From: Pseudoxanthomonas sp. CF385
GTDB taxonomy: Bacteria > Pseudomonadota > Gammaproteobacteria > Xanthomonadales > Xanthomonadaceae
Direction: 5' to 3'
Assembly (NCBI RefSeq): GCF_900104255.1
Contig: NZ_FNKZ01000001.1
Location: forward strand, 62,001 to 126,000
Length of the DNA stretch: 64,000 nucleotides
Below are positions 13,621-22,731 of this stretch, piece after piece (position 1 is the stretch's first letter; each line of letters starts with the position of its first letter). The notes under the pieces were generated by a model, which saw only the letters and a program-made list of their open reading frames with translations, had not been told where the DNA came from and ran no database searches. The translations under genes were made by a program, and so were the position numbers.

Positions 13621-16171
13621 ACAGCAAGCCATAGATAGCGAGGCCAGCGGTGAAGTACGTCGCCGAGAACATGCCCTCTTCAGGCGCGTTCCGAAGCCGC
13701 TCAATAGCCTCGCCAAGAACTCCATCCGGCAGGCTATTTGAAAGTATCGACCTGACCTGTTCTCGCCGCATCGTCGGAAGACGACCAATTGCGCTCGAAA
13801 GTGCGGCAAATGGCGCGAGCCCATTGCGCAATCCATCTCCAGTAAGATGGGACAGCACGAAGCTTGCGGTGTCGGAGATCTTCCACGCCCCTGCGAAAGC
13901 CACGGCGCGGCGATTGAGCAGGAACATGCCTGGGATGCTTACGGAGTCCGGCGTCCGGAAAGTCGTTTGAAAGTTCCGGTTGGACCTGGACCCCGAGTAA
14001 CAAGCATTAAGAATCACCAGACCAAGCTTCAGAGAGGGAGCAGCCCGCTGGATCGCCTCAATGCTAATCAGATTCCGACCGTCAGGGCCTCCAAGCCGTG
14101 CAAAGTAGGCATCAGTGAATCTGCCTAGAGAGAACCCGTGCGTTGAAACCATCAGAGCGTCGGCATCCGCCAACAGAACACCCAGGTCCTCCCGAGCATT
14201 CGCCTGAACGATGCGAGTCAACTCCAAGCCTGCTGCGGCAGTAAATGCAGAACCTTCGTGAGGAGCTAGAAGCAACCCCTCTGCACTGTCGATCACAGAC
14301 ACCGTCTTCTCGATGTCACTAGGACTGCCCAGACTAGAGGCTATTGCAGGCACGATGCGCACATGAAAATCTCCGAATCGCATCCGCTCCAACAAGACCG
14401 CATTTCGCATCACGAACGGATTCAGCGGCAAATCACCACGGAAATCCTCCATGTAGCACACAGAGGCGCATTCTTCCTGCTCGATCTTCTTAAAGACCGA
14501 ATCCATGGAAGGCGAGATCACTTCCACAAACCCAAGTATTTCTCGATCAAAGGTAGCCCTATTGATTGAGCCCTCAGAGAACCTATGCTGGGCCTCCATC
14601 CACTTCACAAGCCCTTGGACTGGAATAGCAACACGCTGGTACAGATCCCCGATGAACACCCATAGCTGCGCATTCTCGCCGGCGTAAGTCATGAACATCA
14701 TGCAATGACCATCCCTTAGCTTGGACATGCACAGAGACGCCTGCGATCCACTGGTGGCCAGGGCCAAAGGCAGCGGCAGCCCCATATCTCTAAGTTGTGC
14801 ACACAGCTCAGAGAGATCGTCCCAGGCCGAGCCTTCGATGTTTGGACTCCAAGGGTCGTCGTACTTCTCCCTGAATCCATACAAGTGTGGCGCACCCATC
14901 TCTCGGATCCTCGAGAGGATGGCATCCAAACGAGACAGTAATTGCGCCGGCAAGGAACTCTCCGCCTCAAGCCCCGCCCTCCAACTCAGGATGGCAAGCC
15001 AATCGCCCATGGCGTTCCCGTGGGTGCACACTAGGGGCTGCAGAACATCTGAAGCTCTCCCTTCGCCTGGAAGTGCCTGTAGAAGCCCTTCGATAGTCCT
15101 GATGTAGTGCTCTCGAATACCTCGCCTGTGGTGCAGCCTGAGCACCTGACCAAGAACGCCGTCCAGCCTCTCCGAAATAGCTTGTAACTGCTCCTGTAGA
15201 CGTTTAACGTCAGAGCTTGCTATCGCGAGCTTTGCCGCAGAGATCGCGATCGCCATTTCCACTTCATGATCTTTCTCATCTGCTATCGCGGCCAGGGCCA
15301 GATTCAGGGCCATGTCAGCGTCCTCTAGTCGGCCACTCTTCCGGTAGCAGCTAGCTAGATTCAACTGGGCTGCGGACATCTCCTTCGACGCATCGTCGCT
15401 TTTCTCGACCACCTTCTGGAAGAAATCAATGGCAGACTCTAGATCACCGGAGTTCATGTGCGCATACCCGAGATTGCACAACAACCCGCTTGGCGGGCTT
15501 AGATCACAGTCCGCATATGCACTCATCGCTTTAGCTCCAACGTCTATTGCCCAAGAAAAGTCGGGCTCTCGACAAGAGACCTCCACAGCAGTGGCATAGC
15601 AATGAGCCAGCAACGGAATGGACCTGACCTCATGGGCGATAACCTCGGCATCATGAAGGATCCGGTATGCCGCCTGACTCGCTCCATGCGATGAGTAGAT
15701 GGTGGCGCACAGAAGGTATGACCTCGCGATCTCCTCCTTCATCTGATAGCGAAGGTAGATGGCTTCAACCCTACTTATCGTGCGCGGCAGATGATCAATC
15801 CCGATACCAAATGACGCGGGTGACTCAAGCATGTCGCTGGCAATATCGAGCGCAATCGACTTGGCGGCAACAGAGTCGATCTCGATCATCTTCTCAACCG
15901 TTGCCAGCGCGCTATCCACGTCACCTGCCTGGAGAAATGATCTGGCAAGCAACTCCCGGAAGAGCAGTGCTTCCTGCTGGCTGTCCGCCTCCGTGAACAC
16001 CTGAACTAACGTTTCTGCGATCCCTGCAACCAAAAGAGGACGCTCCTTGGCCACACCTACCAGCTCGTTATAGAGCTTCAGTGGGTCAAAGCTGCAACTT
16101 GAATCCAACTCTTGATTCAGCTTCTCCTTGAGTTCGGAAGCAGGAAGATCAATCCATTGATGAATGTCCAT
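13619..16171 (-). CDS. TPR-CHAT caspase-like protease
   Basis: An 850-residue protein. Roughly residues 1-450 are helical repeats of TPR type (for example GDLESAIDFFQKVVEKS and LNLASCYRKSGRLEDADMAL). The C-terminal ~350 residues form a CHAT caspase-like domain with catalytic His in VSTHGFS (H678) and catalytic Cys in LNACYSG (C724), about 46 residues apart as in caspases. CHAT proteases cut partner proteins when a sensor is triggered, as in type III-E CRISPR (Craspase) and in some gasdermin loci. Start ATG 16171 (MDIHQWIDLP) was chosen because the 64 upstream residues in frame are arginine-rich and implausible. It is the last gene of a minus-strand trio with a seven-TM protein and an unknown protein, suggesting one system. 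No gasdermin or CRISPR genes are present. Confidence 0.87.
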   Translation of the reverse strand: MDIHQWIDLPASELKEKLNQELDSSCSFDPLKLYNELVGVAKERPLLVAGIAETLVQVFTEADSQQEALLFRELLARSFLQAGDVDSALATVEKMIEIDSVAAKSIALDIASDMLESPASFGIGIDHLPRTISRVEAIYLRYQMKEEIARSYLLCATIYSSHGASQAAYRILHDAEVIAHEVRSIPLLAHCYATAVEVSCREPDFSWAIDVGAKAMSAYADCDLSPPSGLLCNLGYAHMNSGDLESAIDFFQKVVEKSDDASKEMSAAQLNLASCYRKSGRLEDADMALNLALAAIADEKDHEVEMAIAISAAKLAIASSDVKRLQEQLQAISERLDGVLGQVLRLHHRRGIREHYIRTIEGLLQALPGEGRASDVLQPLVCTHGNAMGDWLAILSWRAGLEAESSLPAQLLSRLDAILSRIREMGAPHLYGFREKYDDPWSPNIEGSAWDDLSELCAQLRDMGLPLPLALATSGSQASLCMSKLRDGHCMMFMTYAGENAQLWVFIGDLYQRVAIPVQGLVKWMEAQHRFSEGSINRATFDREILGFVEVISPSMDSVFKKIEQEECASVCYMEDFRGDLPLNPFVMRNAVLLERMRFGDFHVRIVPAIASSLGSPSDIEKTVSVIDSAEGLLLAPHEGSAFTAAAGLELTRIVQANAREDLGVLLADADALMVSTHGFSLGRFTDAYFARLGGPDGRNLISIEAIQRAAPSLKLGLVILNACYSGSRSNRNFQTTFRTPDSVSIPGMFLLNRRAVAFAGAWKISDTASFVLSHLTGDGLRNGLAPFAALSSAIGRLPTMRREQVRSILSNSLPDGVLGEAIERLRNAPEEGMFSATYFTAGLAIYGLL

Positions 16172-16304
16172 TGGGTATCTGCTATGCGCTTTTGGGTTAG
16201 TCGGCGATCTGCGCAGCGGCCGCCTTTTCGCTGATTGCTTCTTCCATTTTCGCCGTGATGACGCGCTTACATACTGCAGGGCTCTACGGGGCTGGTTTGA
16301 CGAT

Positions 16305-17345
16305 CTATTGGGTCGAGGCGCTCCATTGCACTGAGAGCACCTCCTCGTTAGGCAGAAGAACACGCATACTTCCCTTGTCGCCTAAGGTATTCGGTGCTGA
16401 AAGCAAGGTATCGGCCCCAACCCTTGTCCAGATATCCACAGCTCCAGTTGAACGCAGCCCTTCGGTGGATTTTGGATCCTTGCATCGAACATTGGCGGCC
16501 GCAGCAGCGCTTAGAATCGCGCAACCCTTTTCAGTGACGATCAGTTCCGCATTTCGCATCATGCCAAACTGAAAGAATGTACTGATTCGCTCGCTATAGA
16601 AGTTGGATAGCGAACTTGCCACGAGCAGCATCAGTGCCAAGCACCCCACCATTGCGGCGCGCACTTTCAGCGGTTCGCCTTGACTGAAATAGACGGCACA
16701 CTGAACCAATAGCACTATCACCAGAATGATGCTGATGTTGAGCAAACTTCCCGCTTGCTGCCCAACATTCCCCAAGGCATACAGGAAGGTGAAAGACATG
16801 GTGCCAAAAAGCAGAAAACTGATGAAGAAGTGGAAGCAACTCCACCATCGTGCCTGCTTCAGTACGCCAAATCCAAACACTTCTGCGAGCATCCAGACCA
16901 GCAACCACACAACCATTGATGCCCATATCACCCCCGAGACCAACCAATCGGGGGGGTCACTTAGGACCAGTGTCGACATCGCAACGACAGCCGCGAAACT
17001 ACCGATCGCCCAGTTGATCAGCAACGTCTTGCGCTTCTCCAGTACTGCCGTTCGATCCTCGGAATCTGCAGGCACGCGCCTTGGCATCTTCTCGATTATT
17101 CCCGCTTCGTCACTAAGCTGGAGCACAAGACCAGGGAGCACGAGGAGCATCGACATGACCATGAGAAACAGGAATCCAAGGCCGGCAACGCCCGCAATTG
17201 TTCCCATCAAGCTGGCAAGATCAAAGCGAGGGAGGTAGCCGATCTTGTAGAAGTGCGCCAACAGTAGCCCACCTCCAAACAATGCTCCCCACCAGCAAAT
17301 CGCTTGGGCTGCAGCCGTGGCACGAGTGACAAATCCCGACTCCAT
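16305..17345 (-). CDS. seven-TM membrane protein with soluble C-terminal domain
   Basis: A 346-residue polytopic protein. About seven hydrophobic segments are visible, from ICWWGALFGGGLLLAHF near the N-terminus to KVRAAMVGCLALMLLVASS, followed by a ~90-residue polar domain (residues about 255-346; NAELIVTEKGCAILS and later LLPNEEVLSVQW). ATG 17345 has a good GGGGAG ribosome site; a TTG at 17405, three bases after the previous stop, would add 20 residues. It lies between an unknown protein gene and the TPR-CHAT protease gene. Inference: it may be the membrane effector or anchor whose tail is cut by the protease. I know of no named family for it. Confidence 0.8.
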   Translation of the reverse strand: MESGFVTRATAAAQAICWWGALFGGGLLLAHFYKIGYLPRFDLASLMGTIAGVAGLGFLFLMVMSMLLVLPGLVLQLSDEAGIIEKMPRRVPADSEDRTAVLEKRKTLLINWAIGSFAAVVAMSTLVLSDPPDWLVSGVIWASMVVWLLVWMLAEVFGFGVLKQARWWSCFHFFISFLLFGTMSFTFLYALGNVGQQAGSLLNISIILVIVLLVQCAVYFSQGEPLKVRAAMVGCLALMLLVASSLSNFYSERISTFFQFGMMRNAELIVTEKGCAILSAAAAANVRCKDPKSTEGLRSTGAVDIWTRVGADTLLSAPNTLGDKGSMRVLLPNEEVLSVQWSASTQ

Positions 17346-17408
17346 GTCTGCTCCCCGAATCTTGTCTTTCGATCGAATCTCAGAATGTTGAGGTTCCTCG
17401 TCCAAAGC

Positions 17409-18305
17409 CTACTCCCTCACTGTGTCCAACGTTTTCGTGGCCTCTCTGAATGCAGCTTCAGCCTCGTTCATCTCGGCCATGGCCAGCACCTGTTCTGGAA
17501 ACCACTCCCTCAGAAACCGCTCCGTGATGCTGTCTGGGACCGCAAAGATGGGCCTGAGTCGACCGCCGATCCCCTCGACATCCCAGATCTTCTTGGCCAC
17601 CTCCTCTTGGAGTGTGCGCCAACTCACCAGCAGCTGCGGTTGGTTCATGGCAGCGAACATGAATTCCTGCCTTGTAATATCGGCTGCGTGCCTAGCTACC
17701 TTGGGCTTGCGCGCACGTTTTGCGATGAAGTAGCACGCCATAGCGAACACGAATCGATCCTGCGCTCTCAGTTCGCTGAAGTGCGGATCAGAGAAGGCCT
17801 CTTCGATGACACCCGTATCCTGGTAGATCTCGATGTTGGGATTGCCCGAGCCCGGTTCACTGCCGCTGTGCGCCCAAGGCCAGAAGCGCTCCCGCACGCG
17901 CCCCCATACCGAATCCACCGCATAGGTCATGACCGCACCGAATCTGGCGTCATGCTCGGTGCAATCGAGCATGTGGAAGATCGGGTGGTTCCCCCAGTAG
18001 ATAGCGTCTATGTCCGGGCGGCCCTGCTCGATACTGGACACCGTGATCCAGCTGGGACCATGGCCGTTGCGTAGATTGCGCATCGTGCCGTTGGTGGGAT
18101 GGGTCCCGCCCGCTGCTTTGCGTAGCACCAGGTCCAGCCGGTCCGGCTCCCACACGCCCACTTTCATGGCGGCTTCGCAGAAGACCGCCTTACCTACGCA
18201 TGGGCGCACCCCCTCTCCCCAACGCTTCTTGCCCTTGAGCGCCTGGGGCAACGGGAGGGGCGTTACCACATAGCACGGGGCGTCTTCCCGATAAATTCTG
18301 TACAA
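17409..18305 (-). CDS. hypothetical protein heading the CHAT trio, 298 residues
   Basis: A soluble protein of about 298 residues if TTG 18305 is used, or 251 from ATG 18164 (MKVGVWEPDRLDLVLRK). No signal peptide or membrane segment is seen. Segments include IDAIYWGNHPIFHMLDC, rich in aromatic and His residues, and a C-terminal helix (VLAMAEMNEAEAAFREATK). The start is uncertain because no strong ribosome site precedes either codon. It ends four bases before the longest possible start of the membrane gene, so the three genes probably form an operon. It could be the sensor or a substrate of the downstream protease; function unknown. Confidence 0.68.
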   Translation of the reverse strand: MYRIYREDAPCYVVTPLPLPQALKGKKRWGEGVRPCVGKAVFCEAAMKVGVWEPDRLDLVLRKAAGGTHPTNGTMRNLRNGHGPSWITVSSIEQGRPDIDAIYWGNHPIFHMLDCTEHDARFGAVMTYAVDSVWGRVRERFWPWAHSGSEPGSGNPNIEIYQDTGVIEEAFSDPHFSELRAQDRFVFAMACYFIAKRARKPKVARHAADITRQEFMFAAMNQPQLLVSWRTLQEEVAKKIWDVEGIGGRLRPIFAVPDSITERFLREWFPEQVLAMAEMNEAEAAFREATKTLDTVRE

Positions 18306-18369
18306 GTTTCGGCCCCGCGCGCGGACGACTTAGCTATCGTCTCAGTACCGCACGATTCCGGACAGTAGG

Positions 18370-18660
18370 TTGTTTCCTGACAATGACATTGCCGCGCGCG
18401 GCCAGGAACTGGAGCGCTGGCTGCTGACAGAGTTCGGACCGGTTCTGAGTGGCCTGCCCCTGAGCAAGCTGCTCGGCCATCCCTCTCCTGGAGCATTCAG
18501 GCAGGCGGTGCGCCGCCATGGCGCCCCCGTTGCCTTGTTCCAACAGGGCGGCCGGAAGGGCTGGTGTGCCGCTACCAAAGAGGTCGCCTTCTGGATTGCC
18601 CGTACCGAGGCCGCCGCCCAGGCGCTCTCCACTCAAACCCCACCGGAGAAGACCCCATGA
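18370..18660 (+). CDS. small protein upstream of tnsA, possible regulator, 96 residues
   Basis: The frame starts at TTG 18370 (no good ATG) and ends at 18660. The product is soluble, with a helical start (ELERWLLTEFGPVLS) and a basic middle (GAFRQAVRRHGAPVALFQQG, then RKGWCAATKEVAFWIART) that could bind nucleic acid. It is divergent from the CHAT trio (65-base gap) and about 200 bases upstream of tnsA on the same strand. Small regulators often sit beside tns operons, so a role in transposition control is possible but not shown. No family is recognised. Confidence 0.58.
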   Translation: MFPDNDIAARGQELERWLLTEFGPVLSGLPLSKLLGHPSPGAFRQAVRRHGAPVALFQQGGRKGWCAATKEVAFWIARTEAAAQALSTQTPPEKTP

Positions 18661-18705
18661 ACTGACCCACATAGAGGCTTACACACTCTCCGGGCCAGAA
18701 ACGCA

Positions 18706-18731
18706 GAAAGCCAGACTCACGTCTGGCTTTC
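18706..18731 (+). terminator. 11-bp hairpin between the small gene and tnsA
   Basis: GAAAGCCAGAC (18706-18716), loop TCAC, GTCTGGCTTTC (18721-18731): a perfect stem 45 bases after the small gene. The T residues sit at the stem end. It probably ends the upstream transcript and insulates tnsA. Confidence 0.65.
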
Positions 18732-18836
18732 CGGAATTGCAAACAAAAGCTTTGGCCGGCTTTGTTGCGATTCTGGACTGCGCGGCCGCCCCCTGTCAAC
18801 GGGGTGAGCCCTCGTGCCCGGATCTTTCCTTTACCT

Positions 18837-18860
18837 GTGCCGCCATGCGGCACTAAGGAT
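18837..18860 (+). promoter_or_regulatory. hairpin and ribosome site in front of tnsA
   Basis: GTGCCGC/GCGGCAC (18837-18843 and 18847-18853) flank CAT and form a tight hairpin, followed at once by AAGGAT, a plausible ribosome site for the ATG at 18867. A hairpin abutting the ribosome site, or the same palindrome as a protein-binding site, could limit TnsA synthesis. This is inference. Confidence 0.4.
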
Positions 18861-18866
18861 GATCCG

Positions 18867-19619
18867 ATGTCCCTGTTTACCCCTGACTTGGGCGTACCGC
18901 GCCCCAGCTTTCCGATGGTCCTGCCCCGCTGGCCGGCCCCCGATCTTCACGATGCCCTGATCACCTGGTGGTGGCCCCCCGCTGGGGAGGTGCGGGCACG
19001 CAACGTGCTCAGCCGTGGCGCCATGCGGGCCATCTACCGCTTCAGCAGCTGGAAGCTGGCTCGAAGCGTTCACTTCGAATCTGCCCTTGAGGAGCAAGTC
19101 GCGCTGCAGCTGGATGCCTGTCCCACCGTGCGCGCCTACGCCGAGCAGCCAGTGCTCATGGAGTATGCGACGCCTTACGGCGGCTGGGCTCGCCACTATC
19201 CGGACTTCGCGGTGCTTCACCGCGGGTTGCGAGCCTTTGTCGAAGTTAAGTTCGCGCGTGACGTGGATGCGTCGGTTCTGGAGCGCACTCAGCACTTGAG
19301 CATGCTGCTGGCGCCCCTGGGCATCGCGTATCGGCTGGTGACCGAGGTCGACCTGCCGTCTCCTGCTCGTCTGGCCAATGCTTGGTCCCTGTTGTCTCGT
19401 GGACGTACTGCCATCACGGACCTCCAGGCCCTGCTGGTCCATCAACAGGCGCTAGACGGCGTATCGCTGGCTGATCTGGGCTGGGGACGAGTCGCTAACG
19501 CACGGTCACTGGCTCGCCAGATCATGGAGGGGCGCATCAGTGTGGACCTGTCCCGGCCGATCGGCTTGGACACCATGGCCTACACCTCCGAGCATAAGGA
19601 GGGTTGGCTGTGGGCATAG
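18867..19619 (+). CDS. tnsA: Tn7-like transposase subunit TnsA (endonuclease)
   Basis: A 250-residue TnsA-type PD-(D/E)xK endonuclease. Catalytic residues are E71 (HFESALEEQ), D113 (HYPDFAV) and E126/K128 (FVEVKFA). In Tn7, TnsA cuts the 5' strands at both ends and works only with TnsB, giving cut-and-paste rather than replicative movement. ATG 18867 follows AAGGAT. An upstream extension of the frame to 18762 is Pro-rich and lacks a ribosome site, so it was rejected. It is the first gene of tnsA-tnsB-tnsC-tniQ, and its stop overlaps the tnsB start. All nuclease residues appear intact. Confidence 0.95.
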   Translation: MSLFTPDLGVPRPSFPMVLPRWPAPDLHDALITWWWPPAGEVRARNVLSRGAMRAIYRFSSWKLARSVHFESALEEQVALQLDACPTVRAYAEQPVLMEYATPYGGWARHYPDFAVLHRGLRAFVEVKFARDVDASVLERTQHLSMLLAPLGIAYRLVTEVDLPSPARLANAWSLLSRGRTAITDLQALLVHQQALDGVSLADLGWGRVANARSLARQIMEGRISVDLSRPIGLDTMAYTSEHKEGWLWA

Positions 19620-21640
19620 GACTCTTCAAGGCCGGCCAGCATTTTGATCTGGACGGCAAACGACAAAAGATCACCCGGCTGCTCGATAAAGAGCGTATCG
19701 AGTTCGAAGATCCGCAGTCGTCTCGCCGGCAAGAACTGACACGGAGTGAAGCGCTGGATCTGTACACCAGCGGTAACTTCGTCTTTCGGCCCATCATCAA
19801 TGTCGAACCGGACAAGCGCGCCCGTTCGCGGGTCATGAGCAACACCCTGCTCGCCTCTGTGCCACCCCTGCTGCGGGACCTGGCCAAGCTGCGACTGCAC
19901 TTTGTTACAAAGCTTGCCCACTTCCCGACCACGCGAGCTCGTCTGACGCCGCTAGTGCAAGCCTTGTGGGAAAAGCTCAAGCCAGCAGACCTTGCACTGA
20001 TGCCTGAGTGTCCGCATGCCAGCAGTGTGGCGCGCTGGATGAAGCAGTACCGCGACGCGGAGAACAACATTGTCGCCCTGCTCGATCAGCATGCACTGAA
20101 GGGCCATCGCGATCGCATCCCGCAGAAGGTGCTGGACCTCATGGAGGACTGCGTTCGGGATGGCTATCTCACCCCTCATCGCAGAAACATCACATCTGTA
20201 CTAAGCGACATCAATGGTCTGATCGATGACACCAATCTGATGCTCACCCCATCAGAGCAACTGTCCCCGATCAGCTACGAGCAGCTCCGCAAGTACATCA
20301 GCAAGCTTCCCGCCTATGAGGTCTATGCGGCCCGCTACGGCGAGCAAGCGGCGGACATGAAGTTTCGCAACACGGGCAAAGGGGCGTCGGCCGCCCTGCC
20401 CTTGCAGCGCGCTGAGATGGATCACTGCAGACTCGATCTGTTCGTGGTCGACATGGAAACGGGTCTGCCACTGGGTCGACCCTGGCTGACGGTGATCATC
20501 GATGCGTGCACCCGCATGATCCTGGGCTTCTCTCTGAGCTTCGATGCGCCCAGTAGCTTGACGGTCATGCGAGCCCTGCGGCATGCGGTACTACCGAAGA
20601 CAGACCTGGACGATGTCACCCAGCCTTGGCCGACCTGGGGAATCATGCGCACCTTGGTGGTGGACAACGGCGTCGAGTTCCACGGCTCCAGCTTGGACTA
20701 CGCCGCCGGCCAATTCGGTATCACGATTCAGACGTGCCCTCGGCGCCAGCCCTGGTTCAAAGGCAGGATTGAGCGGTTCTTCCGCACACTTCAGACCGAT
20801 CTGATCTCTCTGATCCCGGGGCGAACGTTCTCTTCCATTATCGAACGCGGCGATTACGACAGCTCCAAGCACGCCGCGATCACCTTAGAGACACTGAATC
20901 GGGTGATCAACCTCTGGATTGCGGATATCTATCACCAGAGCACCCACTCCTCCATCAGACAAACACCCGCCCAGAAGTGGGAAAGCCTCATCGATAAGGT
21001 GGACCGCCACCTTCCCGACTCGGCCCAGTGGGTGGATGCGGCATTCGGGAAGCCGGAGACGCGCGTTGCTGGCCACGAAGGCATCTTGAAGGATTCGCTT
21101 TACTACAACTGCGCCGAGCTCGGCGTCATGCGGCAACAACTGGGCGAAAGGATCACGGTCGACATCATTACCAACGATGAGGACGTGGGCTATCTGTATG
21201 TCGTACATCCCGAGACTGGCGACTACATCAAAGTGCCGGCGATTGATGAGGACTACGCGAGCGGCCTGACCCGCTGGCAACACACCAAGTGCAAGGAGTA
21301 CGCCAGGTACCTGTCGGAGAAGGGCGAGGATCGCGTCAGCCTGCGCGACGCGAAGCTGAAGATCGTCGAGATGATTGAAGAGGACATGGTGGTGAATCGC
21401 CGCAAGAGCCGCGCAGCGCAAAGCCGAGCCCGCAGCATGAGGAAGCAGAACTCTTCCAAGCCCGCTACCACTTCCGCACGGCCAACCTCGTCAGCTAAGC
21501 GAAAGGGAGGAGCCTCAGCGCGGCCTGCGGAACAGGACGCCATGCACTCGCCTCGCAACCCTTCAGTCGCTCGTGATGACGATCTTCTCGACCTCACCGT
21601 CACCGTTGCCGTGCCCTACACACAGGAGGCCGCCGCATGA
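19610..21640 (+). CDS. tnsB: Tn7-like transposase TnsB (DDE integrase)
   Basis: A 676-residue DDE recombinase. The retroviral-integrase core has D271 (AEMDHCRLDLF), D352 (LVVDNGVEFHG) and E388 (GRIERFFRTLQ), with the typical 35 residues between the last two. N-terminal DNA-binding domains precede it, and a basic Arg/Ser/Lys-rich tail (after about residue 585) probably contacts TnsC. TnsB recognises the end repeats and joins the 3' ends to target DNA. GTG 19610 is chosen because AAGGAGG lies at the right distance; a TTG six bases earlier is too close to it. The gene overlaps tnsA by 10 bases and tnsC by 4 (ATGA). Confidence 0.96.
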   Translation: MGIGLFKAGQHFDLDGKRQKITRLLDKERIEFEDPQSSRRQELTRSEALDLYTSGNFVFRPIINVEPDKRARSRVMSNTLLASVPPLLRDLAKLRLHFVTKLAHFPTTRARLTPLVQALWEKLKPADLALMPECPHASSVARWMKQYRDAENNIVALLDQHALKGHRDRIPQKVLDLMEDCVRDGYLTPHRRNITSVLSDINGLIDDTNLMLTPSEQLSPISYEQLRKYISKLPAYEVYAARYGEQAADMKFRNTGKGASAALPLQRAEMDHCRLDLFVVDMETGLPLGRPWLTVIIDACTRMILGFSLSFDAPSSLTVMRALRHAVLPKTDLDDVTQPWPTWGIMRTLVVDNGVEFHGSSLDYAAGQFGITIQTCPRRQPWFKGRIERFFRTLQTDLISLIPGRTFSSIIERGDYDSSKHAAITLETLNRVINLWIADIYHQSTHSSIRQTPAQKWESLIDKVDRHLPDSAQWVDAAFGKPETRVAGHEGILKDSLYYNCAELGVMRQQLGERITVDIITNDEDVGYLYVVHPETGDYIKVPAIDEDYASGLTRWQHTKCKEYARYLSEKGEDRVSLRDAKLKIVEMIEEDMVVNRRKSRAAQSRARSMRKQNSSKPATTSARPTSSAKRKGGASARPAEQDAMHSPRNPSVARDDDLLDLTVTVAVPYTQEAAA

Positions 21641-22731
21641 ACCACGTTCTTACTGTTCCGCCACAGCCCAACACTGACCTCACGCTCCACCTGAGCAAGA
21701 TGGCTATGTTGAGGGTCGAGACACCGATATTCGTCGAATCACACGACATCTTGGATCGAGTGCTGAAAGAAGTTGGCACTACGTGTACACCCGCCTTCAA
21801 GCATTTTGTCGGTCATTCAAAAGCTGGCAAGTCCTACATATTCCGGCAATTCGAGATGAGGTTCCCAGCCGAACGAACTCCAACCGGAATACGCAAGGAG
21901 GTGATCTACGTCCAGGTTCCTTCACAGGGCACCATCACCGGCGTCGTTGAAGCGTTGCTTGAGGCGCTCGGAGACCCCAAGTACGCCGAGGGGCCAGTCA
22001 ACAAGAAGACGGCAAGACTCAATAAGCTGCTCGTCAAGGTCGGCTGCAAGATGGTGATTCTTGACGAGTTCCAGGAACTCGTGGACAAGAACCAGAACAG
22101 GTCGCTCAGTCTCACCACTAACTGGCTCAAAGAGCTTGCTGAGATGGGCACCTTGAGCGTCGTATGTGTCGGCTTGCCAAGCTCCAGTCGGATTGTTCGG
22201 CATTGGGAACAACTGCGCACGCGATTCAGCCGCACCATCGAGATCCCCGTACACGACTGGACCGATGCACGATCCAGGAAGGTCTTCCGCTCTGTGCTTC
22301 GCGGCGTCTACAGCTCCATGGCACCTTTCAGTGTCCCAGACCTGACTTCAGAAGAGCTCTCGCTTCGCTTTTTCATTGCATGCGGCGGTCGCCTCGGTTT
22401 GCTGTGGCGCATCCTCGACCAAGCAGTGAAAGATGCAATCTGGGAGAGCCGGACCGAGATCTCGCTGGCGCACCTCGACGCGGCTTTCCAAGAGGCCATC
22501 TGGTATGCGGGCGAAATCCCCATGGAAGGCGGACCGTTCTATGGCTCCCTTTCTCCTGACCAGCAGCAGCGGCTATGCGGCGTCGCCATGTACTTGGCGC
22601 AAAGGCCACCCAAAGATCAGGAGGACGAAGAGCTGCATCTGGGATCCATGCAGAGGGATAAGGAAGAGGCCCCAGCCAAACCCTTGAGTAAGAAGCAGCT
22701 GAAGGCCGAGTTGAATCGGGCTCTGACATGA
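21637..22731 (+). CDS. tnsC: Tn7-like AAA+ regulator TnsC
   Basis: A 364-residue AAA+ ATPase with Walker A GHSKAGKS (residues 59-66) and Walker B VILDEFQEL (D143, E144). TnsC links target selection by TniQ/TnsD to the TnsAB transposase, and its polymerisation also underlies target immunity. The C-terminal ~60 residues are charged (QEDEELHLGSMQRDKEE). The start overlaps the tnsB stop (ATGA) and the end overlaps tniQ (ATGA), so the operon is translationally coupled. Length and motifs are normal for the family. Confidence 0.95.
   Translation: MNHVLTVPPQPNTDLTLHLSKMAMLRVETPIFVESHDILDRVLKEVGTTCTPAFKHFVGHSKAGKSYIFRQFEMRFPAERTPTGIRKEVIYVQVPSQGTITGVVEALLEALGDPKYAEGPVNKKTARLNKLLVKVGCKMVILDEFQELVDKNQNRSLSLTTNWLKELAEMGTLSVVCVGLPSSSRIVRHWEQLRTRFSRTIEIPVHDWTDARSRKVFRSVLRGVYSSMAPFSVPDLTSEELSLRFFIACGGRLGLLWRILDQAVKDAIWESRTEISLAHLDAAFQEAIWYAGEIPMEGGPFYGSLSPDQQQRLCGVAMYLAQRPPKDQEDEELHLGSMQRDKEEAPAKPLSKKQLKAELNRALT

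Noticed and set aside
13619-17345. Bacterial gasdermin locus
   Set aside because: The CHAT partner is a seven-TM protein, not a gasdermin-sized mixed alpha/beta protein with a C-terminal inhibitory peptide.
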